DNA of 53,252 nt from Deinococcus sp. Arct2-2 (GCF_004801315.1 NZ_SSNW01000032.1:1-53252); one strand, 5' to 3'. Positions 1-8,522 are shown, numbered from the stretch's first letter. Numbers and translations are program-made. The notes: a model not told the origin generated them from the sequence alone.

Positions 1-277
1 CCACAACAACCCCACGCCGCCTGACACGCGATTGGGGTAACCGTGGAAACTCTTGTTCTATGCACTTTTCGTAATTCAATGGAGTCGCTTTGGCAAGAAA
101 CTAGAGTGACGCCCTGACGCGGGGCGGGGGCGCTGCAAGCTGTCCCAGTCCCACAGGTGGAGAGGGCAACAACAGAGATTTGGAACTTGCTTTTGCCTTT
201 TCTTAGACCCTTCGACCCTAGACCCTTAGACCTTGCCCCCTCGCCTCCAGTTCATGCCGCCCCGCTACACTGCCCGC
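1..277. other. Intergenic, left edge
   Basis: I see no convincing gene in the first 277 bases. Positions 201-232 carry a short array of TTAGACCC-like octamers, the same family seen elsewhere in the window. A leaderless-type promoter sits at its right end (266-271). Confidence 0.5.
266..271 (+). promoter_or_regulatory. -10 box TACACT (leaderless)
   Basis: TACACT is followed by 6 nt and then the ATG at 278. Transcription would begin at or next to the start codon of the small ORF. Confidence 0.65.
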
Positions 278-400
278 ATGCCCCGCCCCTTAACGTTCCT
301 GCTGGCCCTGCTGCCCTTGTTGCTGGCCTCCAGCGCGGCTCGATCTGCCCGCAGAAGCCCCAGCAAACGCGCCGCCCGTCTGCACGCTCAAACCAAATGA
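278..400 (+). CDS. Small ORF of 40 aa with signal-like N-terminus
   Basis: The ORF starts with ATG 6 nt behind a TACACT box. It has a hydrophobic stretch (FLLALLPLLLASSAA) followed by a very basic tail (RSARRSPSKRAARLHAQTK), which looks like a signal peptide or a small membrane peptide. Its TGA (398-400) overlaps the ATG of the CitE-like gene (397-399) as ATGA. It could therefore be a leader ORF that brings ribosomes to that gene, a real small protein, or both. I know of no family for it. The hydrophobic stretch and ideal promoter spacing argue against chance, but no homolog was checked. Confidence 0.5.
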   Translation: MPRPLTFLLALLPLLLASSAARSARRSPSKRAARLHAQTK

Positions 401-1242
401 CTGCTCCTGCTCTGTGGCGCTCTGTCCTCTATGTTCCCGGCGACAAGCCCAAAGCCGTAGAAAAGGCGCGGGGGCTGGAGGCCGACGCCGTTATTTTGGA
501 CTTGGAAGACGCGGTGGCCCCCGAAGCCAAAGCACAGGCGCGGGAAAATGTGCGGCTGGCGCTGCGGGCGGGTGGCTGGCGCGTGCCCGTGCTGGTGCGA
601 GTAAACGGACTAGGCACCGAACACGAACATGCCGACCGGGAAATGGCGTTGCTGTCGGGCGCGGCAGGGCTGGTGCTGCCCAAAACCGAGGACGCCCGCG
701 CCGTCGCCGCGCTGAGCTTGGGCCTGCCGCTGTGGGCCATGATCGAAACGCCCGCCGGGGTGCTGAACGCCGCTGCCATTGCCGCCGTACCGGGTGTGGC
801 GGGCCTGTTGGTGGGTGCAAACGATCTGGCCCGCGTCCTGCGAACCGAGGCCCACCCCGAACGGTGGCCCCTGTTGCACGCGCTGTCTGCGGTGGTGCTG
901 GCCGCCCGCGCTGCCGGAAAAGTGCCGCTGGACGCCGTGTTCAACGACATTACCGACACGGACAGTTTTGCCCGCGAGTGCGCTCAGGGCCGGATGCTGG
1001 GCTTTGCGGGCAAAACGGTGATTCATCCGGGCCAGATTGCGGGGGCCAATGCCGCTTACGGCGTCACGGAGGAACAGGCCGCCGAAGCCCGCGCCCTGTT
1101 GGATGCGTGGGAAACCGCCCGTGCAGAGGGCAAAAGCGTGGCCACCCACCGGGGGGCACTGGTGGAACAGATGCACGCAGACGACGCACGGGATAACCTG
1201 ACCTTGTGGGCACAGCAGACGCAACCGAAATCAACCTCTTGA
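397..1242 (+). CDS. HpcH/HpaI aldolase / CitE-like lyase
   Basis: The 281-residue protein belongs to the CitE/HpcH TIM-barrel lyases, which cleave or form C-C bonds in malyl-, citramalyl- or citryl-CoA type substrates with Mg2+. Visible family signatures are RSVLYVPGDKPKAVEKA near the N-terminus, the acidic DLEDAV motif, VRVNG, the metal-binding Glu in MIETPAG, and GKTVIHPGQI near the C-terminus. Deinococcus radiodurans has a structurally characterised CitE-like homolog. There is no citrate lyase alpha or gamma subunit nearby, so a stand-alone acyl-CoA lyase is more likely than citrate lyase. The ATG at 397 is preferred because the family starts there and it overlaps the small upstream ORF. 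The frame is open further upstream, but that part overlaps repeat sequence. It overlaps the next gene by up to 37 nt, so the two are probably co-transcribed. Confidence 0.85.
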   Translation: MTAPALWRSVLYVPGDKPKAVEKARGLEADAVILDLEDAVAPEAKAQARENVRLALRAGGWRVPVLVRVNGLGTEHEHADREMALLSGAAGLVLPKTEDARAVAALSLGLPLWAMIETPAGVLNAAAIAAVPGVAGLLVGANDLARVLRTEAHPERWPLLHALSAVVLAARAAGKVPLDAVFNDITDTDSFARECAQGRMLGFAGKTVIHPGQIAGANAAYGVTEEQAAEARALLDAWETARAEGKSVATHRGALVEQMHADDARDNLTLWAQQTQPKSTS

Positions 1243-2189
1243 CCGCTCCTCCCCTGCCGCCCGCCCGCGTGGTGGTGGTGGGCGGCGCGAACGTGGATTT
1301 GAAGGCCCACACGTTGGCCCCCGTTATTTTGGGCACAAGCAATCCGGGCCTGACCACCCAAACGGCAGGCGGCGTTGGCCGCAATATTGCCGAGAATCTG
1401 GCGCGGCTGGGCATAAATGTGTCGCTCGTCAGTGCGGTGGGCCGCGACTATTTGGGCGACGCACTGCTGGCCGATTCCAAAGCGGCGGGCGTGGACATGC
1501 GCTTTGTGATGCGGGTCAACGACCAATTGACGGGCACGTACATGGCAACCCTCAACCATGAGGGCGAATTGCTGGTGGCCGTGTCCGATATGACCGTGCT
1601 GAACGTGCTGACTCCCACAACGCTGCATGACCGCCGGGCCGTGCTGCGCGGCGCGACGTGGGTGGTGGCCGACGGCAACCTCAGCGAAGCCACCCTCAAT
1701 CATCTGATGACGCTGGCCGCAGAAGCAGGCGTGCCCGTGGCCTTCGAGCCGGTGAGTGTGCCCAAAGCCCTGCAAATCCGCTCCTCTGTGGCCGCCGGAC
1801 TCCCGCCGCACACCATCACGCCCAATCTGCTGGAACTCGGCGCACTCGTAGGCCGCACCGTGCCCGACGTGTTGGCCGATATCCGGGCCGCCGCAGAAGA
1901 ACTACACGCGCAGGGCATTCATACCGTGTGGGTGCGGCGCGGGCAACTGGGGAGCCTGCTGTCTGTGCAGGGAAGCCACACCGAATTGCCCACCATTCCC
2001 GCCAAAGTGGCCGACGTGACCGGAGCCGGAGACGCGATGCTGGCCGCTTACCTTGCTGCGCTGCTGGCAGGTGCGGCCCCCACCGAAGCCGCCCGACAAG
2101 GCCACGCCGCCGCCGCCCTGACGGTTGAAAGTACCCATACGGTTTCGCCGACGATGACGCGGGGAGCGGTGTTGGAGAGGCTGGGCTAG
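1206..2189 (+). CDS. psuK: PfkB-family kinase, pseudouridine kinase type
   Basis: This is a ribokinase-like sugar kinase that resembles E. coli PsuK (YeiC), which phosphorylates pseudouridine. Visible motifs are VVVVGGANVD, the SNPG segment, GGVGRNIAENLARLG (PfkB signature 1 region), the substrate segment AVSDMTVLN, ITPNLLELGALVGR, and the anion-hole/catalytic DVTGAGDAMLAAY near the C-terminus. The start is uncertain. GTG 1206 gives the longest form. TTG 1239 overlaps the upstream TGA as TTGA and gives an N-terminus closer to the family. No pseudouridine-5'-phosphate glycosidase (PsuG) lies in the window, so the exact substrate is inferred. It follows the lyase gene as an operon partner. Confidence 0.75.
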   Translation: MGTADATEINLLTAPPLPPARVVVVGGANVDLKAHTLAPVILGTSNPGLTTQTAGGVGRNIAENLARLGINVSLVSAVGRDYLGDALLADSKAAGVDMRFVMRVNDQLTGTYMATLNHEGELLVAVSDMTVLNVLTPTTLHDRRAVLRGATWVVADGNLSEATLNHLMTLAAEAGVPVAFEPVSVPKALQIRSSVAAGLPPHTITPNLLELGALVGRTVPDVLADIRAAAEELHAQGIHTVWVRRGQLGSLLSVQGSHTELPTIPAKVADVTGAGDAMLAAYLAALLAGAAPTEAARQGHAAAALTVESTHTVSPTMTRGAVLERLG

Positions 2190-2190
2190 G

Positions 2191-2312
2191 AACGTGGGAG
2201 GTGGAACGTGGAGCGTGGGAAGGGCGCAGGTAAGCAGAAAGATCAAGGTTTTGGTTCTGAACTTTGGGAACCCCTTTAGAGATTCATTTCACATCTCCAC
2301 GATCCACGCGCC
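2191..2312. repeat. Degenerate CCACGAT/GTGGAAC heptamer sequence
   Basis: Positions 2191-2224 contain degenerate GTGGAACGT/GTGGAGCGT units. Positions 2281-2308 are identical over 28 bases to 53193-53220 near the right edge. The two copies are about 51 kb apart and both follow a gene end. Confidence 0.6.
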
Positions 2313-2999
2313 TTACCCCGCCACCGGTTCTCCGCCCCCCTTGACCCGGTGATTTTCCGCCCACACGTAGCGGGCGGCCAGCGTCCTGTACGGTGCCCAG
2401 CTCTCCAGCACCTCGGCGGGCGGCGTCTGCGGGTGCAACCTCGTCAGCCCTTGCCTCAGCGCGAGGTCGCCCATGCTGAATACGTCGGGGCGGGCCAGCG
2501 CGAACATCAGGAACATTTCCACCGTCCAGCGGCCTATGCCGGGCAGAGGAATCAGGGCAGAAATCACGGCTTCGTCGGGCAAAGTGGACAGGTGGGCAAA
2601 ATCCACCCGGCCATCCAGCGCAGCGGCGGCCAACGCCTGCACGGTGCGGACTTTGGCCCAAGAGAGTCCGAACGAACGCAAGGTTTCGCCCTCTGCGGCA
2701 AGTAAAGCTTCGGGCGTGACGGTGGCCGGAACGCCAGTCTCAGCATCCGGTTCACCCAGTGCCGCCTGACCCAACGCCGCCACCAGTCGCCCATGAATAC
2801 TGGCCGCCGCCTTCACGCTCAGTTGTTGCCCGTTGACACTGCGAATGAGCGTGCCAAATGGGTCGGACGTAGGCGCGAGTACAGGCAGGTCGCCCACTTG
2901 AGCGATGACTTGGGCCAACAGCGAATCACGCGAGAGGTGCACCAGGGCCGCCGCGTGGTCGGTGAGGGGCAGATCGGGCAGCGGGGCAAGGGCAGACAT
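2313..2999 (-). CDS. alkA: DNA-3-methyladenine glycosylase II (AlkA-type)
   Basis: The 228-residue protein is a helix-hairpin-helix base-excision glycosylase that removes alkylated purines. The C-terminal half shows the HhH motif LIPLPGIGRWTVEMFLMF followed by the catalytic Asp in VFSMGDLALRQG. The N-terminal part has FGTLIRSVNGQQLSVKAAASI, typical of the short Deinococcus AlkA2-like proteins, which lack the extra N-terminal domain of E. coli AlkA. The first ATG of the frame lies at 3071, but MSALAPL at 2999 gives the usual family length. The promoter is not clear. A weak CACAAT lies 6 nt upstream of the ATG. It is divergent from the next gene. Confidence 0.88.
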   Translation of the reverse strand: MSALAPLPDLPLTDHAAALVHLSRDSLLAQVIAQVGDLPVLAPTSDPFGTLIRSVNGQQLSVKAAASIHGRLVAALGQAALGEPDAETGVPATVTPEALLAAEGETLRSFGLSWAKVRTVQALAAAALDGRVDFAHLSTLPDEAVISALIPLPGIGRWTVEMFLMFALARPDVFSMGDLALRQGLTRLHPQTPPAEVLESWAPYRTLAARYVWAENHRVKGGGEPVAG

Positions 3000-3110
3000 A
3001 GCCGTATTGTGCCGGGCAACAGAGGGCAAGCTATACAGGGCAGGCCAAAATGCAACCAGTCTGAACCCCAAGTCATCTTCCCATCACATTCATCAGGTAT
3101 GGATAGAAGC

Positions 3111-3596
3111 ATGAACCGTTCACGCTTACTTGCTGCCCTCGCCGCCTTGCTGCTGGCGGGAGCCTCGGCCCAAACCAGCACCGTCGGCGGCATGACCATT
3201 ACGCGCTCGGCCCCGGTGATTCGGCCCGCCGCTGCCGCCCCTGCCAGTGCCAATTCCAGCATTCCGGCTGGCTGGCGCGAGTTGCGCGGGCAAGTGCTGA
3301 CGCCCAGCCGCATGGCCCTGCCCGCAGGCAGCACGGTCACGGTGGTCATCGAAGACGTGTCTTTGCAAGACGTGGCCTCGCGCCAATTGGTCAAGATTCA
3401 GTTCGCCGCACCGCGCCTGCCCGCTTCGTATCAGATCGTGTACAACCCGGTGCGCTTTTCGGCCAGCCGCAGTTGCGCGGTGCGGGCCACCGTGACCGAT
3501 AAGAACGGCAAGCTCTTGTACGTGACCGATACGCGCACCGAACTGCCGATGACAAGCCGCGCCGTGCTGGACGTGAAGGTGATCCGGGTTCGCTGA
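3111..3596 (+). CDS. Secreted YbaY/YscW-like beta-barrel protein
   Basis: The 161-residue protein has a clear signal peptide (MNRSRLLAALAALLLAGASAQ). Its body resembles the YbaY-like domain (also called the type III chaperone-lipoprotein domain): LRGQVLTPSRMALPAGSTVTVVIEDVSLQDVASRQLVKIQF. No lipobox cysteine is present, so it should be periplasmic or surface-exposed rather than lipidated. Its function is not established. ATG 3111 is chosen over ATG 3099 because it starts the signal peptide directly. It is followed by a heptamer-repeat remnant (3596-3630) and then the convergent glucosidase gene. Confidence 0.7.
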   Translation: MNRSRLLAALAALLLAGASAQTSTVGGMTITRSAPVIRPAAAAPASANSSIPAGWRELRGQVLTPSRMALPAGSTVTVVIEDVSLQDVASRQLVKIQFAAPRLPASYQIVYNPVRFSASRSCAVRATVTDKNGKLLYVTDTRTELPMTSRAVLDVKVIRVR

Positions 3597-3636
3597 GGCT
3601 GGAGCGTGGATCGTAGAGCGTAGGAAGGGCTAAAGA

Positions 3637-4971
3637 TTATTGCTCGATTCGCCGTTTCAGCCAGTGAAAACTGTCTTTGGGCGTGCGCTCCTGCGTCTCA
3701 AAATCTACGTACACCAACCCGAAGCGCTGCGAATACCCTTCGGCCCACTCAAAGTTGTCCATCAGGCTCCACGCGAAGTAGCCGCGCACGTCGGTTCCTC
3801 CATCTATGGCGGCAGCCACGGCGTCTAGGTGGGCCTCGTGGTAGCGGCTGCGGGCCTCGTCGCGCACCCGGCCATCTATCAAGACATCGGGCTGAGAACA
3901 GCCGCTTTCGGTGACGTAGATGGGCGGGCAGTCGTCGCCATAGCGGGCCTTCAAGTCGGTCAGCGTTTGCGTGAGGGCTTCGGGCACCACCGACCAGCCG
4001 AAGTGGGTGCGCTCGCGGCCCGGCACGCCTTCCACTTTGGCTCCAAACGGAGACTGCGGGTCGGCGGTGACGTGATCGGGCTGATAATAATTGACGCCCA
4101 AGAAGTCCAGCGGCGCGGCGATGGTGGCGAGGTCGCCGGATTGAATCAGGTTCAGGGCTTCGGGCGCGTGGGCGTTGACCAGTTCCAGCACTGCCGCCGG
4201 GTACTCGCCGCGCAGGAGGGGATCGGTGAAGAGATGGTTGTGCAGCGCGTCCAGTTGGGCCGCCGCCTGATGATCGGCGTCCCGGTCTGTGGCGGGCCAC
4301 GCCGGGGCGTAGTTGTTGGCGATGCCCACCTGCCGCGCTCCGGCTTCCCGCAAGGCCCGCACCGCCATGCCGTGTGCTAACAACTGATGGTGAGCCGAAG
4401 CAAAGCCGCCCGCCAGCCCCAACTGATGCCCCGGCGCGTGAATCCCCAGCATGTAGCCCAACGCCATCACCACAAACGGCTCGTTGAGGGTCATGAATCC
4501 GGCGGCGCGGTCGGCCAGTTTTTCGCCCACCGCAAAGGCGTAATCTTCAAATCGGTGGGCGGTGTCGCGGTTCAGCCAGCCGCCGTCGTCTTCGAGGGCT
4601 TGCGGCAAATCCCAGTGAAACAGCGTGGGCCAAGGCTGAATGCCCGCGTTCAGGAGTTCGTCGGTGAGAGCGTCGTAAAAGGCCAGTCCCGCTGCGTTGG
4701 TGCGCCCCCTGCCGTCTGGCTGCACCCTCGGCCACGCCACACTAAAACGGTAAGCGGTGAGGCCCAGTTCCTTCATCAGCGCCACGTCTTCTTTGTAGCG
4801 GTGGAAATGATCGCAGGCCACGTCGCCCGTATCGCCGTTCTTGATGCGGCCCGCCGTATGAGAAAAGATGTCCCAGACGCTTGCGCCGCGCCCGCCCTCC
4901 TGCACGCCGCCTTCTATCTGATAGGCCGCCGTCGCCGCTCCCCACACGAATCCCGCCGGAAGATCGCTCAT
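3637..4971 (-). CDS. bglA: GH1 beta-glucosidase
   Basis: The 444-residue protein is a glycoside hydrolase family 1 enzyme of typical length. It should hydrolyse beta-glucosides or related beta-glycosides in the cytoplasm. No signal peptide is visible. N-terminal signature FVWGAATAAYQIEGG. Acid/base Glu in FMTLNEPF. Nucleophile Glu in IYVTESGC, where most relatives have TENG, so the residue after the nucleophile is Ser instead of Asn. C-terminal SLMDNFEWAEGYSQRFGLVYVD supplies the aglycone-site Trp/Glu residues. Start ATG 4971 lies 7 nt behind TACCCT, so it is probably leaderless. No transporter or regulator adjoins it. Confidence 0.93.
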   Translation of the reverse strand: MSDLPAGFVWGAATAAYQIEGGVQEGGRGASVWDIFSHTAGRIKNGDTGDVACDHFHRYKEDVALMKELGLTAYRFSVAWPRVQPDGRGRTNAAGLAFYDALTDELLNAGIQPWPTLFHWDLPQALEDDGGWLNRDTAHRFEDYAFAVGEKLADRAAGFMTLNEPFVVMALGYMLGIHAPGHQLGLAGGFASAHHQLLAHGMAVRALREAGARQVGIANNYAPAWPATDRDADHQAAAQLDALHNHLFTDPLLRGEYPAAVLELVNAHAPEALNLIQSGDLATIAAPLDFLGVNYYQPDHVTADPQSPFGAKVEGVPGRERTHFGWSVVPEALTQTLTDLKARYGDDCPPIYVTESGCSQPDVLIDGRVRDEARSRYHEAHLDAVAAAIDGGTDVRGYFAWSLMDNFEWAEGYSQRFGLVYVDFETQERTPKDSFHWLKRRIEQ

Positions 4972-4978
4972 GGGGTTC

Positions 4979-4984
4979 AGGGTA
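4979..4984 (-). promoter_or_regulatory. -10 box TACCCT (leaderless)
   Basis: The box sits 7 nt before the ATG of the GH1 gene at 4971. Confidence 0.6.
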
Positions 4985-5057
4985 GCGCGGCGAACGGGAG
5001 AATGAAAAACCGCCCAATGAAGGACGGCGATTCTGTGGAGTGCGGTGTTCTTTCGGC

Positions 5058-5702
5058 TTACGCTTCCCGCTGCCCCGTGACCCAGTACCGCACGCGCTCG
5101 GCGATGTTTTCCATGTGATCACCCACGCGCTCTAGACTGCGGCCCACGCGCATCAGCATCAGGGCCTTAGAAATGTTGCGCGGGTCTTCCAGCATGTACG
5201 TGACCAGTTCGCGCTGAATCTGCTCGTACAGGTCGTCTACCTCGTCGTCCATGCCAATCGTCGCTTCGGCGCGGGTCACGTCGCGGTCTGCGAGGGCGGT
5301 GCGGAGATTCTGGCTCATTTCGCCCAACCGTTCCAGCATGCGGGCCAAATTCACGTAGCGCTTGAGGGCTGGAGCCTGCGCCAACTCCGAGCCGTCTTTG
5401 GCAACGTGAACCGTGTAATCGCCCATGCGCTCTATGTCGCTCAGGCTTTTGAGGATCAGGGCCACCATTCGCAGGTCGCGGGCCACCGGCTGATGCAGGG
5501 CGATGATTCGCAGGCATTCGGCCTCGATCTGGGCTTCCTGCGCGTCTACTTCGCGGTCAAGGGCGCGGATTTCCTCTAAGCGCTCGGTGCGCTCGTGGAG
5601 CAAGATGTCGGCGGCCACGGGCAACATACGCTCTACCGTGCCCAGCATATTCAGTGCGCCGTTCAGTACAGCACGGAGGTCAGATTCGAGGGCTTCACGC
5701 AT
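5058..5702 (-). CDS. phoU: Phosphate uptake regulator PhoU
   Basis: The 214-residue protein is all-helical with two PhoU repeats. Metal-site-like segments occur in both halves: KSLSDIERMGDYTVHVAK and RVGRSLERVGDHMENIAERVRYWVTG. PhoU links the phosphate ABC transporter to PhoR and represses the Pho response. ATG 5702 has an AGGAG Shine-Dalgarno 8 nt upstream, unlike the leaderless genes around it. This fits translation from a transcript started further upstream. It lies downstream of phoB and phoR on the same strand, with a 139-nt gap. No pst genes are in the window. Confidence 0.93.
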   Translation of the reverse strand: MREALESDLRAVLNGALNMLGTVERMLPVAADILLHERTERLEEIRALDREVDAQEAQIEAECLRIIALHQPVARDLRMVALILKSLSDIERMGDYTVHVAKDGSELAQAPALKRYVNLARMLERLGEMSQNLRTALADRDVTRAEATIGMDDEVDDLYEQIQRELVTYMLEDPRNISKALMLMRVGRSLERVGDHMENIAERVRYWVTGQREA

Positions 5703-5841
5703 AGGGGAACTCCTGAGCAGCAATCCGGTGGAGGCCGGAACAGTAGGGAAAGAGGGAGAGCGGGGGCGGGGCAAGGCGAAACGAAGCGCCGTATGAGAGA
5801 AAACTTACCATTTGGCGGGGCAACTCCGGGTCAGGGTTGCG

Positions 5842-6822
5842 TCAGCCGATACCTGCCACCCCCGGCAGGGTAAAGCAAAAAGCGTTCTGCTGGCCTTCGC
5901 GCTCGGCCCAAGCTTGCCCGCCCCAGCCATGCACGATAGAGCGCACGATGTACAGGCCCATGCCGCTGCCCTGCCCGGTGGCCCCCTGCCCGCGTGTATG
6001 GGCGCGAAACAGGTTCTCGGAATCCGAGATGGCGGGGCCGTGATCCAGCACCGCCACTTCTATCCATGTGCCGCGCTCGGCAGTCCGAACTTGAATCGGT
6101 TGCCCATTGGGGCCGTATTTCAGGGCGTTTTCGATCAGATTCAGCAGCACTTGCAGGAGCTTGTCGGGGTCGGCCCGCACGAGGTGGTCTTGCCCAAAAG
6201 TCAGGGTGGCCTGCCGCGCACTCAGGTCGGTGCCCAGCAGGCGTTCGGCGCGGGCAAAAGCTTCGGCCAGTGGCAGAGTGCGGGCGCGGGTAGGCCGGAA
6301 GCCTACGGCGAGGTCTTCCACGAGGCGGGCCAGTCGCTCGGTTTCTTGCAACCCTTGCCGCACAAAATTTTGGGCGAGGTCGGTGGGCATATCGTATTCC
6401 AGCGCCTCCAGCACACCGCGTAGGGCGGCAACGGGGGTGCGGAATTCATGTGACAGCACAGCGGTGGCCTCGCGCAGTTCAGCTTCGCGGCGGCGGTGCT
6501 CGGTCACGTCTTCCACGATCAGGGCGCTCTGCACGCCGTCGCGGGTGGCGGTGCATCGCAGGGTACGCCCACTCACTTCCAGTTCCATTTCGCCGCCACG
6601 CTCTGCGAGGGCTTCCAGCGTATGCCGCCGCACGATTTCCAGCACCGGGCGGCCAGCGGCGCGGTCTTGAGGCACCCCCCACAAGCGGGCGGCGGCGGCG
6701 TTCACGCGGGTCACATGCCCCGATTCGATCAGCAGCACGGCCTGCGGCAAGGCGTCCAGCCAAGCGCCCTGTGTCGGATCGCCTTGGGTTGAACCGCTTT
6801 CTGTCCGGGCCTGCGGGGTCAT
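5842..6822 (-). CDS. phoR: Sensor histidine kinase, PhoR-type
   Basis: The 326-residue protein has an N-terminal PAS domain (about residues 22-75), a HisKA dimerisation helix with His125 in VLSHEFRTP, and a HATPase_c domain with Asn232 in NLIENALKYG, the G1 segment LDHGPAI (260-265) and G2 GQGSGMGLYIV (from about 283). No transmembrane helix is visible, so it is likely cytosolic and senses through PAS or through PhoU/Pst contacts. ATG 6822 overlaps the TGA of the response regulator as ATGA, which implies translational coupling. The frame is open upstream (ATG 6837, 6972), but those starts would overlap phoB deeply. G1 reads DHGP instead of the usual DxGxG. Confidence 0.9.
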   Translation of the reverse strand: MTPQARTESGSTQGDPTQGAWLDALPQAVLLIESGHVTRVNAAAARLWGVPQDRAAGRPVLEIVRRHTLEALAERGGEMELEVSGRTLRCTATRDGVQSALIVEDVTEHRRREAELREATAVLSHEFRTPVAALRGVLEALEYDMPTDLAQNFVRQGLQETERLARLVEDLAVGFRPTRARTLPLAEAFARAERLLGTDLSARQATLTFGQDHLVRADPDKLLQVLLNLIENALKYGPNGQPIQVRTAERGTWIEVAVLDHGPAISDSENLFRAHTRGQGATGQGSGMGLYIVRSIVHGWGGQAWAEREGQQNAFCFTLPGVAGIG

Positions 6823-7508
6823 GCGGCGTCTGTCCATGGGCGCATCCGGTAGCCTTTGCCGCGCACCGTTTCCAGAAAGTCGGGCCGGGTGGGGTCGTCG
6901 CCCAAGTGCGCCCGGAGCTGCGTCACATGCTGATCCACCGTGCGCTCTCCACCGAGGAAATCTGCGCCCCACACGCGGTCTAGCAGTTCTGTGCGGGAGT
7001 AGACCCGGCCCGCATGCTGGGTCAGGAAGGCCAGCAGATCGAACTCGCGGCGGGTGAGGTTCAGGCGTTTGCCACCCATCCGGGCTTCTGCGGCGCTGAT
7101 GTCGACGGTCAGGGGGCCGTTGGTCAGGGTTTGGGGCGTATCGGGCAAGGTGCGGCGCAGCAGGGCACGCACTCGCGCCACCAATTCTGCGGCGCTAAAC
7201 GGTTTGGTCAGGTAATCGTCTGCTCCCGATTCCAGCCCTTCTACCCGTTCGGCTTCGGCGGCGCGGGCGGTGAGCATCAGCACAGGCAAGCGCCGCAGTT
7301 CGGGGTCGCCCCGCAGACGGCGCAGAAATCCCAAGCCGCTTTCTCCGGGCAGCATCCAGTCCAGCACCAACGCGTCGGCCTGAGCCAGCGCCTCTTCGGT
7401 GCCGCGTGTGGATTCAAAAGCGGTGACGCGCAGGCCTGCCCGTTCCAGATGAAAGCGCAGCACGTCGCGCACCGTGCCCTCATCTTCAATTACAACCACG
7501 TGGCTCAT
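6819..7508 (-). CDS. phoB: OmpR-family response regulator, PhoB-type
   Basis: The 229-residue protein has a receiver domain with acidic pocket EDE (8-10), phosphoacceptor Asp50 (LVLDWMLPGE), Thr80 and Lys102 (YLTKPFS). A winged-helix OmpR/PhoB DNA-binding domain follows (NLTRREFDLLAFL, RTVDQHVTQLRAHL, VRGKGYRM). Together with the adjacent PAS kinase and phoU it should control phosphate-starvation genes. The name phoB rests on that context. The start could be ATG 7508 or the in-frame ATG 7517. I prefer 7508 because its N-terminus matches the family. Confidence 0.88.
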   Translation of the reverse strand: MSHVVVIEDEGTVRDVLRFHLERAGLRVTAFESTRGTEEALAQADALVLDWMLPGESGLGFLRRLRGDPELRRLPVLMLTARAAEAERVEGLESGADDYLTKPFSAAELVARVRALLRRTLPDTPQTLTNGPLTVDISAAEARMGGKRLNLTRREFDLLAFLTQHAGRVYSRTELLDRVWGADFLGGERTVDQHVTQLRAHLGDDPTRPDFLETVRGKGYRMRPWTDAA

Positions 7509-7517
7509 TGCCCTCAT

Positions 7518-8063
7518 TCTGCCGTGTCAGGTCAGGCGGGTGTCAGGTGGGGGGATTTCAATGGTATGACGGGCAGTTTAAGGGTCTAGGGGCGGAGAGT
7601 CTAAGGAGGGGCAGGTAGGGCAATCGCTGGCGCTCACTCCCCCTCCCGCTGTTGCACAGCGCCCTCCCCCGCAAGGGGGCGAGGGAAATAAAACACCGCA
7701 CTGCCACCCCACATCGTCCCCGCCCCATCCGTGTGAGGCCCCAAGGTGCGTGCAACGCGCGGGCCAATTCCATGTCCAAAATAACTGGCAATTCCGCTTC
7801 AAGTGAACGATTCAGCCGAGTCGGGATGCAACAAGATCAATCCTGCCGAGTGCAACGACAAACTCCCCTGCACCCTTTGGGGCCGGGGGCTGGGGGGTGG
7901 GGGGTGGGGAAAGGCGTGGCAGCAAGGGAGAAAAAAGAGATCAAGCAGGTCTTTTCGTTAACCTTCAGACCACACCACAAAAAGCCCGCACGCCTACACC
8001 GCCCCAACAGAGGCAATGCAGGCGCACGGGCCAGAATAATTGAGCTTTACCTCAGATCAGCCC
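7518..8063. repeat. Intergenic composite of repeats (octamer array, C, B)
   Basis: No gene is supported here. From left to right it holds a degenerate TCTAAGGG/GGGTCTA array (7579-7604), a repeat C hairpin unit (about 7617-7690, beginning GGCAATCGCTGGCGCTCACT), a repeat B copy (about 7690-7912), and about 150 bp of unique sequence next to the rsfS stop. Repeat B here shares long segments with copies at 38540-38750 and, inverted, at 47410-47640. Confidence 0.7.
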
Positions 8064-8522
8064 TTACTCGGCCTGAGCAGAGTCGTTGGAGTCGGCTTGC
8101 ATGGACTCGGCCTGCGTGGTTGCGGTCACGTTGGCCTCCGGATCGCGGGGCGCTTCGGCAAATTCCAGCTTGCGGGCGTCGCTCCACAGGCCTTCTAGGT
8201 CGTAGTAGTCGCGGGCGTCTTTGGTCATGATGTGAACCACGATGCCGCCGCCGAAGGCCAGCAACAACCAGCGTTCGCTGGGGCCTTCGACGCTGGGACG
8301 GGGCAGGCCAGCTTCCTGCGCCTTTTGCCGCACATTTTCCTGAATGGCGTTCAGTTGCAGGCCAGCCGTGGCGGTGCAGATAATGAAGTATTCAAGGGTA
8401 GAAGACACGTCGGTGAGGTCAAGAACGACGACATCTTCGGCGCGGCGTTCGCGGGCGGCGTCCACGATGGCGCGGAGTTGGGTCTTGACGGTCTGTGCAG
8501 AGTGCTGTGATGCTGAATTCAT
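8064..8522 (-). CDS. rsfS: Ribosomal silencing factor RsfS
   Basis: The 152-residue protein is of the RsfS/YbeB/Iojap family. It binds ribosomal protein uL14 and blocks subunit joining when nutrients run short. Core motifs are DVVVLDLTDVSSTLEYFIICTATA, EGPSERWLLLAFGGGIVVHIM and ARDYYDLEGLW. A family-untypical acidic, low-complexity tail of about 35 residues (after KLEFAE) rich in Ala, Gln, Asp and Glu ends the protein. ATG 8522 overlaps the TGA of the upstream LCP gene (ATGA) and has GGAG 5 nt upstream, so it is translationally coupled. yqeK-LCP-rsfS is a common gene order. Confidence 0.95.
   Translation of the reverse strand: MNSASQHSAQTVKTQLRAIVDAARERRAEDVVVLDLTDVSSTLEYFIICTATAGLQLNAIQENVRQKAQEAGLPRPSVEGPSERWLLLAFGGGIVVHIMTKDARDYYDLEGLWSDARKLEFAEAPRDPEANVTATTQAESMQADSNDSAQAE

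Noticed and set aside
201..232. Telomere-like repeats
   Set aside because: The octamer arrays are short, degenerate and internal. There is no sign of a chromosome end.
7518..8063. Open frames in the phoB-rsfS gap
   Set aside because: They lie in repeats A-C type sequence and have no domain, no start signal and no coding character.
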